Of a DNA stretch of 64,000 nucleotides, positions 54,701-63,102 are shown piece after piece. The translations under genes were made by a program, and so were the position numbers. Source of the stretch: Owenia fusiformis (taxonomy: Eukaryota; Annelida; Polychaeta; Sabellida; Oweniidae); assembly GCA_903813345.2 (NCBI GenBank), contig CAIIXF020000004.1:19628477-19692476 (forward strand). The letters run 5' to 3'. The notes beneath the pieces were generated by a model, which searched no databases, had not been told where the DNA came from, and was given only the letters and a program-made list of their open reading frames with translations. The first letter of the stretch is position 1. The number at the start of each line of letters is the position of its first letter.

Positions 54701-57700
54701 CAACACACTCAGGCTCTGTGATAAATCAGGTAAAAAAAATTACCTAAGTTGCCTTGCCAAACCTTTCATGATTTTAGAGGAAACACTTGTAGCATTCTGT
54801 GATTTTACAGACAGAATCACATACTAATATTGTCTGTATTTATCTAATTGAACTTACCGACTATGTTTAAGTGAATATTTTGTGTTCTCTACTGTACAGG
54901 TTGGTCTCATGCACTTGAAAAACCAAACTGTGGTAGCATCTTCAACTTTGCCTGGTCCAGTGATGGTACACAGGTAGCAGGTGCCTGTGGCAATGGACAA
55001 GTTATATTTGCACACATCATTGAAAGGTATGATATGCACCTCATAGTTAAGATTATAATAAGTTTATGATACCTTAAGTTATAGCTAATTTATTGGATTG
55101 CTTATGTCGTTCAATTTAATTCATATCTTGTTCATTGGTTTGCTTGTTTTATCACTTCTATTTTAAAAAGTGCATGTTAATCCAATACATAGTGGCTTGA
55201 TTCATGATCTCTGACATATTTCTGATTGTAGGAGACTGGAGTGGAAGAACTTTGAGGTGACAGTGAATGAGAGCAAGCAGATACAGGTGCTTAGATAATA
55301 CACAACTTCCCACTCTAAACACTTCAATTTCACTCTTTCATTCTGTTAAATATAAATAAATTTAAATATTTTTGAATTGATCCTGTAAATCAATAAAAAT
55401 AGTATTTTTGTGATTTAAGTATATAAATCCCAGCTTTACATTCATTAGAAATGCGCTAAACATCTTGAAATACTAGATAGTAACATCTTGGGCAAAATGA
55501 GGCCAGCTGAGTTTTTTAAACCAATACAGAGAATACTTTTCTAAACACAAGAAAATCCATTCCAACAGTATTTGTCATTTGAATCTGTTTACAAATATTA
55601 AAAACCAAAATTGTTACTTATATTTCAGGTTCGGAATGTTCTCAATGATGCCAGGGAAAAGTTAGATTTTCGTGACAGGATCATCAAAGTTTCCCTTGCA
55701 TTTGACCACCTTGTAGTTGCAACGTCATCGCAGTGCTATGTCTATAGGTGTGTGCACAGTTCAAAGTGCTCTATGAAACATTTTGCAAATCACATAGATC
55801 TACAACTTGTGTGATCAATGGAATTTGATACAAACTCTACAAACATGTAGACTTTAGATTTGAGATTTTTCCTTCAATGATTTTTTCAAGGTCAAAAAGT
55901 GTATTTTTCAACTTGCTTCATATTGACCAATTTTTTCAAAATCATCTGTAAGTTCTCATAAGTTCAAATTTAGATTTGACTTTGGATGACCTTCGAAAGG
56001 TCAATAAAGTTGATTTTTCAAATTGATTTTTGGATCCAAATTTAAGTCAACTTAATCACAAAATACTTACTGAGGTCTGAAAACGTTTCAAGGTCAAATA
56101 TGAGCCTTTTGCAATCAAGACAAATTATGTCTGGATTTTGAGAATTGAAAAAAGTAAAAAGGTCTTTTTCAACTTGCTTCAATTTGACCAATTAATCTTT
56201 AAAAATCATCTACAAATTCTCAGATTTGATTTGAGATTTGACCTTTGGTTGACCATCAATGACCTTCGAAAGGTTGTAACATTTTGTCATGTTAATGTCT
56301 TGTTTTGTGAATTTAATTTTTTTAATTTCTTTTTAAATTCTATTTTTTCAGTACTCGGAACTGGAATACTCCTATGATATTTGATCTGAAGGAAGGAAGC
56401 GTTACTCTGATAACTCAGGCTGAGAAGTAAGGAAAATATCCCTTTGTTCACAATGTTTCTAAATAATATTGGTTTATTTATTGTTTGTAAATCATCCCCC
56501 AACAATAGTTCAACTTATCCTATGATGGGTCTATTAGATTAGAATATTTTCTCATACTTTGTTTCACTAGTGAAGATTACCACTTGCATCCCAATAATTC
56601 ACCTCCAATGTCTCTCTGCACAGCTGTTGTGAGAATGTGTGATTGTCCATATGATGCTATAAAGTGGTGTTGATTGAATGTACCATATGAGATTGTTGCC
56701 ATATCATAGTCAGCCATTATGGTATTGTTTGTTCAATCTGTACACTAAGGCACCAGGGATGTATGATTGTTCTTTCTACTACTTCTAGTACCATACCTGA
56801 ACAGCTCATTGCAATCTCTGGTCTTACACCACACAGTCATTGTCTTGATCAGATGTAATAAAGACATCGGTGCTGTTGATAGTTGCCAAGTGTGGGATAT
56901 CATTCTTCATATGTGCATGTTATGTGCCAATGTCCATGTTGTTTTATGGAACTGATTTATTATGTTCTGCATGTTCAGGTGTGCTAGATGGGCAGTTCCT
57001 TGTTTTGGTACATGTGACTTATTTCTTAGCCACCAAGTTGATATGATAAGCTTGAGATTAGGTTGACCTAAAACTAGGCAGGGAAGGAGAATCTGATATC
57101 ATGTAGTAGTGATTCAATATAAGTAGTGTTCACGTAAGAAAAGAACCACTGACCCTGTTTAGAGCATTGTAGTTTTAACTTGTGAATTATTACAGGCATT
57201 TCCTCTTGGTGGATAGTGCTGGGGTATATGTGTATTCTTATGAAGGACGTCTTGTTTGCACTCCAAAGTTCCAGGGAATGAGAACAGAGATCTTGAATAC
57301 CCTGACTGTCACCATCAGCAATGACACTATAGCCATAAGAGATAAGACTGATGAAAAAGGTAACTACCACTTTTTGACAGCTAATGACATTTACTCAAGG
57401 AATTTCAACAAAAAAGTTAAACTTCACTTATCTATCAGATGTTTACTGTCGCCTCATCTAGTTAGCCTATAGTTTTTGTAATTGTTGTTTCTTTGATGTC
57501 CTCGATTTAAGGAAGTATTCCAAAACAATTACAAAAACTATGGGCTACCTAGATTAGGCGACATTTACAACTTAAAATTTCCAGTTATCCACCTGTTTGA
57601 CGCCACCACTGGGAAGTCTATGGGGGATGGAAAGCCACTGAGTCACAAACTAGAAGTTATGGAGGTGGAACTTGACCAATGTGGCCCAGCTAATGAGAGA

Positions 57701-60700
57701 CGCTTAGCAATTGTGGACAGAAATAGAGACCTCTATCTGGTATCTGTTCGGGTGTTTGGAACACAAAGAAAGATTGTCAAATTAGGTAAAACAAGGAATA
57801 CTTCTAAAATAATTTTCATAGCTATAGAAATTGTATTATTATATGATTATTGTGACTAAAATAATTGTAGTTACATTATGTGACAATGCAAGGAGCCTCT
57901 CAACCCACTCTCTATTTGTTCTTCAGGTACTATGATACATTCTGTGGCAAACTAATGCAAGGGATTCTCAATCCAATCTCTATTTGTTCTCTAGGCACTC
58001 TGATAGATTCTGTGGCATACTAATGCAAGGGCTTCTCAATCCATTCTCTATTTGTTCTCTAAGCACTATGATACATTCTGTGGCATACTAATGCAAGGGC
58101 CTCTCAATCCATTCTCTATTTGTTCTCTAGGCTCTATAATACATTCTGTGGCATACTAATGCAAGGAGCCTCTCAATCCACTCTCTATTTGTTCTCTAGG
58201 CCCTATAATACATTCTGCAAGGGCCTCTCAATCTATTCTCTGTTTGTTCCCCAGGCACTATGATACATTCTGTGGCATACTAATGCAAGGAGCCTCTCAA
58301 TCCATTCTCTATTTGTTCTCTAGGCTCTATAATACATTCTGTGGCATACTTATGCAAGGAGCCTCTCAATCCACTCTCTATTTGTTCTCTAGGCTCTATA
58401 ATACATTCTGCAAGGGCCTCTCAATCCATTCTCTATTTGTTCTCTAGGCTCTATAATACATTCTGCAAGGGCCTCTCAATCCATTCTCTATTTGTTCTCT
58501 AGGTATTATGATGCATTCTGTGGCATACTTATGCAAGGAGCCTCTCAATCCACTCTCTATTTGTTCTCTAGGCTCTATAATACATTCTGCAAGGGCCTCT
58601 CAATCCATTCTCTATTTGTTCTCTAGGCTCTATAATACATTCTGCAAGGGCCTCTCAATCCATTCTCTATTTGTTCTCTAGGCTCTATAATACATTCTGT
58701 GGCATACTAATGCAAGGAGCCTCTCAATCCACTCTCTATTTGTTCTCTAGGCTCTATAATACATTCTGCAAGGGCCTCTCAATCCATTCTCTATTTGTTC
58801 TCTAGGCTCTATAATACATTCTGTGGCATACTAATGCAAGGAGCCTCTCAATCCACTCTCTATTTGTTCCCTAGGCTCTATAATACATTCTGCAAGGGCC
58901 TCTCAATCCATTCTCTATTTGTTCTCTAAGCACTATGATACATTCTGTGGCATACTAATGCAAGGGCCTCTCAATCCATTCTCTATTTGTTCTCTAGGCT
59001 CTATAATACATTCTGTGGCATACTAATGCAAGGAGCCTCTCAATCCACTCTCTATTTGTTCTCTAGGCTCTATAATACATTCTGCAAGGGCCTCTCAATC
59101 TATTCTCTGTTTGTTCCCCAGGCACTATGATACATTCTGTGGCATACTAATGCAAGGGCCTCTCAATCCATTCTCTATTTGTTCTCTAGGCTCTATAATA
59201 CATTCTGTGGCATACTAATGCAAGGAGCCTCTCAATCCACTCTCTATTTGTTCTCTAGGCCCTATAATACATTCTGCAAGGGCCTCTCAATCTATTCTCT
59301 GTTTGTTCCCCAGGCACTATGATACATTCTGTGGCATACTAATGCAAGGAGCCTCTCAATCCATTCTCTATTTGTTCTCTAGGCTCTATAATACATTCTG
59401 TGGCATACTAATGCAAGGAGCCTCTCAATCCATTCTCTATTTGTTCTCTAGGCTCTATAATACATTCTGTGGCATACTAATGCAAGGAGCCTCTCAATCC
59501 ATTCTCTATTTGTTCTCTAGGCTCTATAATACATTCTGCAAGGGCCTCTCAATCTATTCTCTGTTTGTTCCCCAGGCACTATGATACATTCTGTGGCATA
59601 CTAATGCAAAGAACCTCTGAATCCATTCTCTATTTGTTCTCCAGGCACTATGATACATTCTGTGGCATGGAATGACCAGACAAACATGCTAGCTGCAATG
59701 GCTGATGGCAAGTTCATTGTATGGTACTACCCCAATGCTGCCCTCGTGGACAAAGATCTCATCACTAAGACTGTCTTTGAAAAAGATGCAAGGTCAGTAG
59801 CCAATACTCTTCCCACATTTATTTTCAGGATGGAAATCATCATCTGTGCTTGTGGAAAATTGTCATGGACATTGTACTTTTGATATTTTTTTTTTGACAA
59901 TGCAAATGAACATATATTAAGTGTCTTGTTTATCGTTCAAATACTGAATCCATTATTATTGATGCTAAATCTTTACTATGAAGTTTGTGACATTACAAAA
60001 TAAATATTGATGCAATGTGTGAGTAATCTGCTTGATTCATGACCAGTCATTTAGCTGTCACTTAAAAAAGGCTCTCTTATATTGCAGTGAGTTTGGAAAG
60101 AATCCATATCTGTCCAACTTTCTTGGTAACCATGTAGCAATAAGACGTGCGGAAGGTTCAATTGTAAGCACAGGGGTGTCGCCATACCCAGCCATTCTTC
60201 ACGGTTACATCACTGGAGGACGATGGGAAGATGCTGTCCGATTGTGTCGATTTGTAAAGGTCAGTGTTCTATAAAGTGATTCAAAATAGAAATGTTTTAA
60301 AAGTCATCTGAATCTTTTTAAGCAATTGATGCAAAGAATTCTTAAGTATTGCATTCTCAAACCTTACATTGTAGTGACATCTTCCATATATTGTATTTCA
60401 CATTTCGTTTTATATATTTTGTCGCCAAAAGGTGACATTTTACAATTATGGACAATCAAAACTTGTAAGTTTGCTGAAGTATGGTTTGAAGTGTATTTCA
60501 TGTTTCTGTGTAAAGCGTGACTTATCTTTTTCCATTTGTCATAGAAATTCTTAAATGATGTGCTATATTTTATCCTCTATTTATATTTATTTAGAAATCC
60601 ACTTCTATTCAAAGTTAGCTCATATCTCAAAATAATCCGGTTTATTTAAAGAGGTCTTGCACTGCATGGTTTCCTGGATAAAATTTACTTGAGCTGTTAT

Positions 60701-63102
60701 TTTTTAACTTTATTTTATACTTATATTAAGAGGATGAAAAACTTAGCTAAAACAAAAATGAGTTCATACAGCAGGCTTACAAAGTGACTTTGCTGTTTGT
60801 GAATGTATTCATTGAGGTTATTGTCTTAGAGCCTCAGTTTGTCCTGTTAAGGCACTGAATCCAAAGGTCATTTTACTCCTATATTGAATTACAAATCCAA
60901 ATTGCAATAATTACTAGTATAATTTTTGTATGTGTTTTTAATCAAGGGAAGTGTTTGGGGCCATAAATATTAAAGTAAAGTAACACATAGTGCAAGTATT
61001 TATGTTCATTTATGTTGAACTTTAAACAGTCCGTTTATGCAGTTAATATATAATTGATTGATTGTAAATCTTCAAATAAGATGATTATGAAACATTGTTT
61101 CACAGGATGAGTGCCTCTGGTCTTGTCTTGCTGCCATGGCTGCATACAATAAAGAACTCTCCACAGCTGAGATTGCATATGCTGCCATAAATCAAGTAAG
61201 TTGAGATTGCATATGCTGCCATAAATCAAGTAAGTTAAGATTGCATATGCTGCCATAAATCAAGTAAGTTGAGATTGCATATGCTGCCATAAATCAAGTA
61301 AGTTGAGATTGCATATGCTGCCATAAATCAAGTAAGTTGAGATTGCATATGCTGCCATAAATCAAGTAAGTTGAGATTGCATATGCTGCCATAAATCAAG
61401 TAAGTTGAGATTGCATATGCTGCCATAAATCAAGTAAGTTGAGATTGCATATGCTGCCATAAATCAAGTAAGTTGAGATTGCATATGCTGCCATAAATCA
61501 AGTAAGTTGAGATTGCATATGCTGCCATAAATCAAGTAAGTTGAGATTGCATATGCTGCCATAAATCAAGTAAGTTGAGATTGCATATGCTGCCATAAAT
61601 CAAGTAAGTTGAGATTGCATATGCTGCCATAAATCAAGTAAGTCCTGCTAGTTGTTCATATTTATTGTCTCCAAAATCCTCTTGGTCAATATCTACCCAC
61701 TATTTTCTTTTATCACCTGACATATTGTTTAGTAATATTATTCATTCATTCTTTCAAAAAATGATTTTTCAGTTCTCATCCTGAAAGAAGGTTGAATAAG
61801 ACTGACACTTTTGATGGACTCATCTCCTTGCAGTTTAACAAAATGAGACAACCCTTGTACACTTGCATTATTTGTTGTTAATCAATTGAATTGTTGTCTC
61901 TAGGCAGACAAAGTGCAGTATATACTACACATTAAAGACATTCCTAGTAAAGAAGCCAGAAATGCTGAAATGGCACTACTCTGCGGAAATACACAGGATG
62001 CCGAGGGGATCTTACTTCAGGGGGGCCTTATCTTCCGTGGCATAATGATGAATATCCAGCTATATAACTGGGACAGGTAGGCATTAGTTAAATCATAGTA
62101 GCACTAGAAAAAGCTGGATGAGGAAAATGAGTTATTCTGAAATGCCTCTGGTTATCTTACATTTGAAGGAATTAGAAGGGAAAGAGATGTAATGAGAGTA
62201 AGTCTCAAGAAAGTCACAATTGTACAATAATACCTCATGCCTCATCATTCCATCTCATATCCACATTTTACATTCTATCCCTTCTTTTATTCCTTAAAGT
62301 CATGTGTCTAACTTCCAATATGTTAAACTGTAAACTAAAATTTTACTAATAAGTGGGATACTTATTGACAAAAATTGCTTATTTTGTCATACTAGTCTTC
62401 AAAAACGGTAACACTTTTTAGGAGTGCAAACATCACCAATTTTTTAATACATAAACTCAAATGTATATTTAGATTGTCACTTAGAATTTTCAAATCACTA
62501 ATCCTCAGGAAAAATATCCAATATTTTCCTCACATATCCTAAATCTTCACTTTGGTGATCATTTTTAATTTTCACTTCGCCCCAAATTAATTCAAACAAA
62601 GTCAGAACAAAATAATTTTGAAAAGAAAATTGTATGATTTGGAAGAAGAAAGAGATTTACATTCAGTGAAGCCAAAATTCAATGCACTTAGCTACTTGTG
62701 ACATCTTTTCAATTTGCTAAAAACCACATCCCATCTGAAACAGTTGACTTCCTGTCTATAAGAGAACTAAGCTTTTATTCGCAAATGCAACTTTCAGATA
62801 AACCTACTATTTTATGGGTAACTAATTTTGATATGAATAGTACACTATTCCATTCATATTTAAATGAGTTGTTCAAAAATAGTGATTAATCTGGTAGGCG
62901 ACCGCCATTTGCAAATACAAGCTAAGTAAAAGCTAAGTGTGTTTCCTTAACATAAGCTAATATGAGATATTCTCACAGAGCCCTGGAGTTGGCAGTGAAA
63001 CACAAGACGCATGTTGACACAGTGCTTGCATACAGAAAGAGATATCTGGGACAGTTTGACCGTAAGGAGAAAAACAAACGATTTCTTCAGTACTCAGAAG
63101 GG
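42660..63102 (+). CDS. IFT80: IFT80, intraflagellar transport protein 80, 3' end outside the window (gene span)
   Basis: IFT80 is an IFT-B complex subunit (IFT-B2 side) needed to build cilia; in humans it is a short-rib/Jeune syndrome gene. Seventeen exons join in phase to 742 codons, aligning with human IFT80 (777 aa) from its Met to about residue 737. Two WD40 propellers fill roughly residues 1-560 (landmarks: [91 protein letters not shown]). The helical C-terminal part follows ([51 protein letters not shown]). Exons 3, 6, 13 and 15 carry splice-site-containing minisatellites. The final ~35 codons lie right of the window. Confidence 0.97.
43028..43352. mobile_element. Diverged short relative of the 14503-16112 foldback element
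   Basis: TGTTTGAAAATCAAGGATTG and GAGTCTCATACC at the left are inverted at the right (CAATCCTTGATTTTCAAACA, GGTATGAGAC). The interior words TTTTGGTACCCAGC / GCTGGGGGCCAAAA match the arms of the 14503 element (TTTTGGTCCCCAGC). The arms meet almost directly, with the central section lost. IFT80 intron 1. Confidence 0.85.
43563..43694 (+). CDS. IFT80: IFT80 exon 2
   Basis: Acceptor TTCAATCCATAG. Reads [20 protein letters not shown], then [20 protein letters not shown], matching the DIYPIDFHWFPKS region of the human protein. Donor GATG|GTAAGA, phase 1 to 1, 132 bases. Confidence 0.93.
43857..44890. repeat. Palindromic elements in IFT80 intron 2
   Basis: Three hairpin units: inverted TTATATACCCAAT / ATTGGGTATATAAT ends at 43862 and 44271; GGGAATATCCTCTAAAATGT around 44340 with its inverse ending 44390; and a 170-bp palindrome at 44715-44886 (ACAAATAGTGACTGCCA ... 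TGGCAGTCACTATTTGT, loop CTCGGCCTGCGGCCTCGG). The last lies only ~80 bases before exon 3. Confidence 0.8.
44966..45145 (+). CDS. IFT80: IFT80 exon 3 (donor duplicated in a minisatellite)
   Basis: Acceptor TCAATTTTCCAG. Reads [20 protein letters not shown], then [20 protein letters not shown] and [13 protein letters not shown]. Donor AACA|GTAAGT, phase 1. The last 31 exon bases plus the donor are the first unit of the 65-bp array at 45115-46770. Using any later donor copy reads into TGA at 45187-45189. Confidence 0.95.
45115..46770 (+). repeat. 65-bp minisatellite carrying the IFT80 exon 3 donor, 26 copies
   Basis: Units start (GCTGAGGTCTACTCT) at 45120, 45185, 45250 and so on to 46745, always 65 bases apart. 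Each holds 31 bases of exon 3 end, the donor AACAGTAAGT and 34 bases of intron. The 26th copy lacks GTAAGT (AACAGTACTC). AGTGG occurs at both ends of the unit (exon AGTGGAATG, intron AGTGGTAGG) and may be the microhomology that seeded duplication. Most units differ at only one or two positions; the rightmost are more diverged. Confidence 0.97.
46971..47080 (+). CDS. IFT80: IFT80 exon 4
   Basis: Acceptor CATTTTACTTTCAG. Reads [20 protein letters not shown], then [16 protein letters not shown], matching [23 protein letters not shown] of the human protein. Donor CACA|GTAAGC, phase 1 to 0. Confidence 0.95.
47249..47338 (+). CDS. IFT80: IFT80 exon 5
   Basis: Acceptor CAATTGTTTTCAG. Reads [20 protein letters not shown], then [10 protein letters not shown]. 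Donor AAG|GTAAGC, phase 0, 30 codons. The 79-85 bp intronic minisatellite begins at intron position 5. Confidence 0.95.
47343..47998 (+). repeat. 79-85 bp minisatellite at the start of IFT80 intron 5, 8 copies
   Basis: Units starting GCTTATGGTATCATAG at 47343, 47422, 47506, 47591, 47676, 47755, 47834 and 47913. Three units carry an extra GTTCAT. The first begins four bases after the donor GT. Confidence 0.95.
48037..48769 (+). repeat. 83-bp minisatellite carrying the IFT80 exon 6 acceptor, left block (9 copies)
   Basis: Each unit holds TTCTATTGTTAG, then 66 bases of exon 6 (GTTTGGGACAGTTATGG ... ACATCTGTA). The first copy (48037) keeps GGAAGG instead of GGTAGG. The ninth is cut by the transposon at 48770. 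Frame from any copy to the next meets a stop because 83 is not a multiple of 3. Confidence 0.96.
49533..50367. mobile_element. Nested 835-bp TA-flanked element (CAGTAAAACCTG ends)
   Basis: The left end CAGTAAAACCTG is inverted at the right end (CAGGTTTTACTG), with flanking TA on both sides, as in Tc1/mariner/pogo-type insertions. Inside, CTCTCTGTAGGGAAAACCT followed by GAACAAGGA recurs near both ends. No transposase was seen. Confidence 0.85.
51838..53245. mobile_element. GTCACCACC-family element with internal AGGTCAA minisatellite
   Basis: It opens TTATGTCACCACCAAAAGTG and ends GGTGGTGACATTTTGTCATG, then TTAATGCC. After a GGTTGGTGGTTGGCGG tract it holds about eight copies of a ~130-bp unit (ATCATCTACATGTTCTCAG, TCAAATCTGACTTTAGATTT, CCTTCAATGACCTTCTCAAG, GTCAAAAAGGTC). 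Internally deleted relatives are at 30820-30970 and 35690-35815, and a partial copy at 55840-56312. Confidence 0.85.
53766..54659 (+). repeat. 83-bp minisatellite carrying the IFT80 exon 6 acceptor, right block (11 copies)
   Basis: Continues the array after the transposon. Acceptor-exon junctions fall at 53766 and about every 83 bases to 54594, where the functional exon 6 begins. Two units have a one-base deletion (CTACCTATT for CTACCCTATT). Confidence 0.96.
54594..54729 (+). CDS. IFT80: IFT80 exon 6 (acceptor duplicated in a minisatellite)
   Basis: The acceptor TTCTATTGTTAG is the last of 20 copies. Reads [20 protein letters not shown], then [20 protein letters not shown], donor TCAG|GTAAAA, phase 1. 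The first 66 bases of this exon recur in every array unit, but only this copy continues into TCGTGGACC (SWT). A start at any upstream copy meets TAA in the next unit. Confidence 0.95.
54900..55026 (+). CDS. IFT80: IFT80 exon 7
   Basis: Acceptor TCTACTGTACAG. Reads [20 protein letters not shown], then [20 protein letters not shown]. Donor AAAG|GTATGA, phase 1 to 2. Confidence 0.95.
55232..55286 (+). CDS. IFT80: IFT80 exon 8
   Basis: Acceptor TCTGATTGTAG. Reads [18 protein letters not shown], matching HWEWKNFQVTLTKRRAMQ of human IFT80. Donor CAG|GTGCTT is weak. 55 bases, phase 2 to 0. Confidence 0.9.
55629..55747 (+). CDS. IFT80: IFT80 exon 9
   Basis: Acceptor TTATATTTCAG. Reads [20 protein letters not shown], then [19 protein letters not shown]. 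Donor ATAG|GTGTGT, phase 0 to 2. Confidence 0.95.
55840..56312. repeat. Partial copy of the GTCACCACC-family element
   Basis: Shares GACTTTAGATTTGA, CAAGGTCAAAAAG, CAACTTGCTTCA and the right end AACATTTTGTCATGTTAATG. It lacks the left end. Lies in IFT80 intron 9. Confidence 0.75.
56352..56426 (+). CDS. IFT80: IFT80 exon 10
   Basis: Acceptor TTCTATTTTTTCAG. Reads [20 protein letters not shown], then TQAEK, very close to human KNWNTPIIFDLKEGTVSLI. Donor GAGAA|GTAAGG, phase 2 to 2. Confidence 0.95.
57196..57359 (+). CDS. IFT80: IFT80 exon 11
   Basis: Acceptor GAATTATTACAG. Reads [20 protein letters not shown], then [20 protein letters not shown] and [11 protein letters not shown]. Donor AAAG|GTAACT, phase 2 to 1. 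Confidence 0.95.
57447..57565. repeat. Hairpin element in IFT80 intron 11
   Basis: GTCGCCTCATCTAGTTAGCC and TATAGTTTTTGTAATTGTT are inverted at the right (AACAATTACAAAAACTAT, GGGCTACCTAGATTAGGCGAC), enclosing ~40 bases. It lies just before the exon 12 acceptor. Confidence 0.85.
57585..57785 (+). CDS. IFT80: IFT80 exon 12
   Basis: Acceptor AAAATTTCCAG. Reads [20 protein letters not shown], then [20 protein letters not shown] and [10 protein letters not shown]. Donor TTAG|GTAAAA, phase 1 to 1, 201 bases. Confidence 0.95.
57881..59666 (+). repeat. 69/55-bp minisatellite carrying the IFT80 exon 13 acceptor, ~28 copies
   Basis: Long units (69 bp): a branch-like TACTAAT, a CTCTATTTGTTCTCTAG acceptor, then ~22 bases of exon 13. 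Short units (55 bp) lack 14 bases including TACTAAT. Junctions can be followed from 57926 to the functional one at 59644/59645. Two units have lost the acceptor AG|G context (CTCTAAGCAC near 58062 and 58929). Confidence 0.95.
59645..59792 (+). CDS. IFT80: IFT80 exon 13 (acceptor duplicated in a minisatellite)
   Basis: The acceptor TTGTTCTCCAG is the last of about 28 copies. Reads [20 protein letters not shown], then [20 protein letters not shown]. Donor GCAAG|GTCAGT, phase 1 to 2. The array repeats the first ~22 exon bases (GCACTATGATACATTCTGTG). In upstream long copies GGCA is followed by TACTAAT instead of TGGAATGAC, which puts TAA in frame. Confidence 0.95.
60088..60259 (+). CDS. IFT80: IFT80 exon 14
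   Basis: Acceptor TTATATTGCAG. Reads [20 protein letters not shown], then [20 protein letters not shown] and RLCRFVK. Donor AAAG|GTCAGT, phase 2 to 0. Start of the helical C-terminal part. Confidence 0.95.
60260..61105. other. IFT80 intron 14
   Basis: AT-rich; a short GTCGCCAAAAGGTGACATTTT hairpin at 60421 recalls the ends of the GTCACCACC family. Nothing else is seen. Confidence 0.5.
61106..61195 (+). CDS. IFT80: IFT80 exon 15 (donor duplicated in a minisatellite)
   Basis: Acceptor TTGTTTCACAG. Reads [20 protein letters not shown], then [10 protein letters not shown], matching [25 protein letters not shown] of human IFT80. Donor CAA|GTAAGT, phase 0. The last 28 exon bases and the donor form the first of 14 copies of a 34-bp unit. 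Skipping the first donor gives AAT CAA GTA AGT TGA, an immediate stop. Confidence 0.95.
61168..61642 (+). repeat. 34-bp minisatellite carrying the IFT80 exon 15 donor, 14 copies
   Basis: The unit is TGAGATTGCATATGCTGCCA plus TAAATCAAGTAAGT. Copies start at 61168 and recur every 34 bases to 61610. The first is inside the exon. All carry an intact CAA|GTAAG donor; only one shows a substitution (TTAAGATT at about 61236). Confidence 0.97.
61904..62076 (+). CDS. IFT80: IFT80 exon 16
   Basis: Acceptor TTGTTGTCTCTAG. Reads [20 protein letters not shown], then [20 protein letters not shown] and ININLYNW-like [10 protein letters not shown]. Donor GACAG|GTAGGC, phase 0 to 2. Confidence 0.95.
62077..62978. 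other. IFT80 intron 16
   Basis: AT-rich; I see no repeat or further exon. Confidence 0.55.
62979..63102 (+). CDS. IFT80: IFT80 exon 17 (last in window)
   Basis: Acceptor ATATTCTCACAG. Reads [20 protein letters not shown], then [21 protein letters not shown]. Donor GGG|GTGAGT, phase 2 to 0. Human IFT80 continues about 35-40 residues beyond this point; no matching exon is seen before 64000. Confidence 0.93.

Noticed and set aside
58244-59584. Repeat-protein ORFs ([21 protein letters not shown] repeated)
   Set aside because: These are the exon 13 minisatellite read in a wrong frame (69 is divisible by 3); the IFT80 frame through the same DNA has stops.
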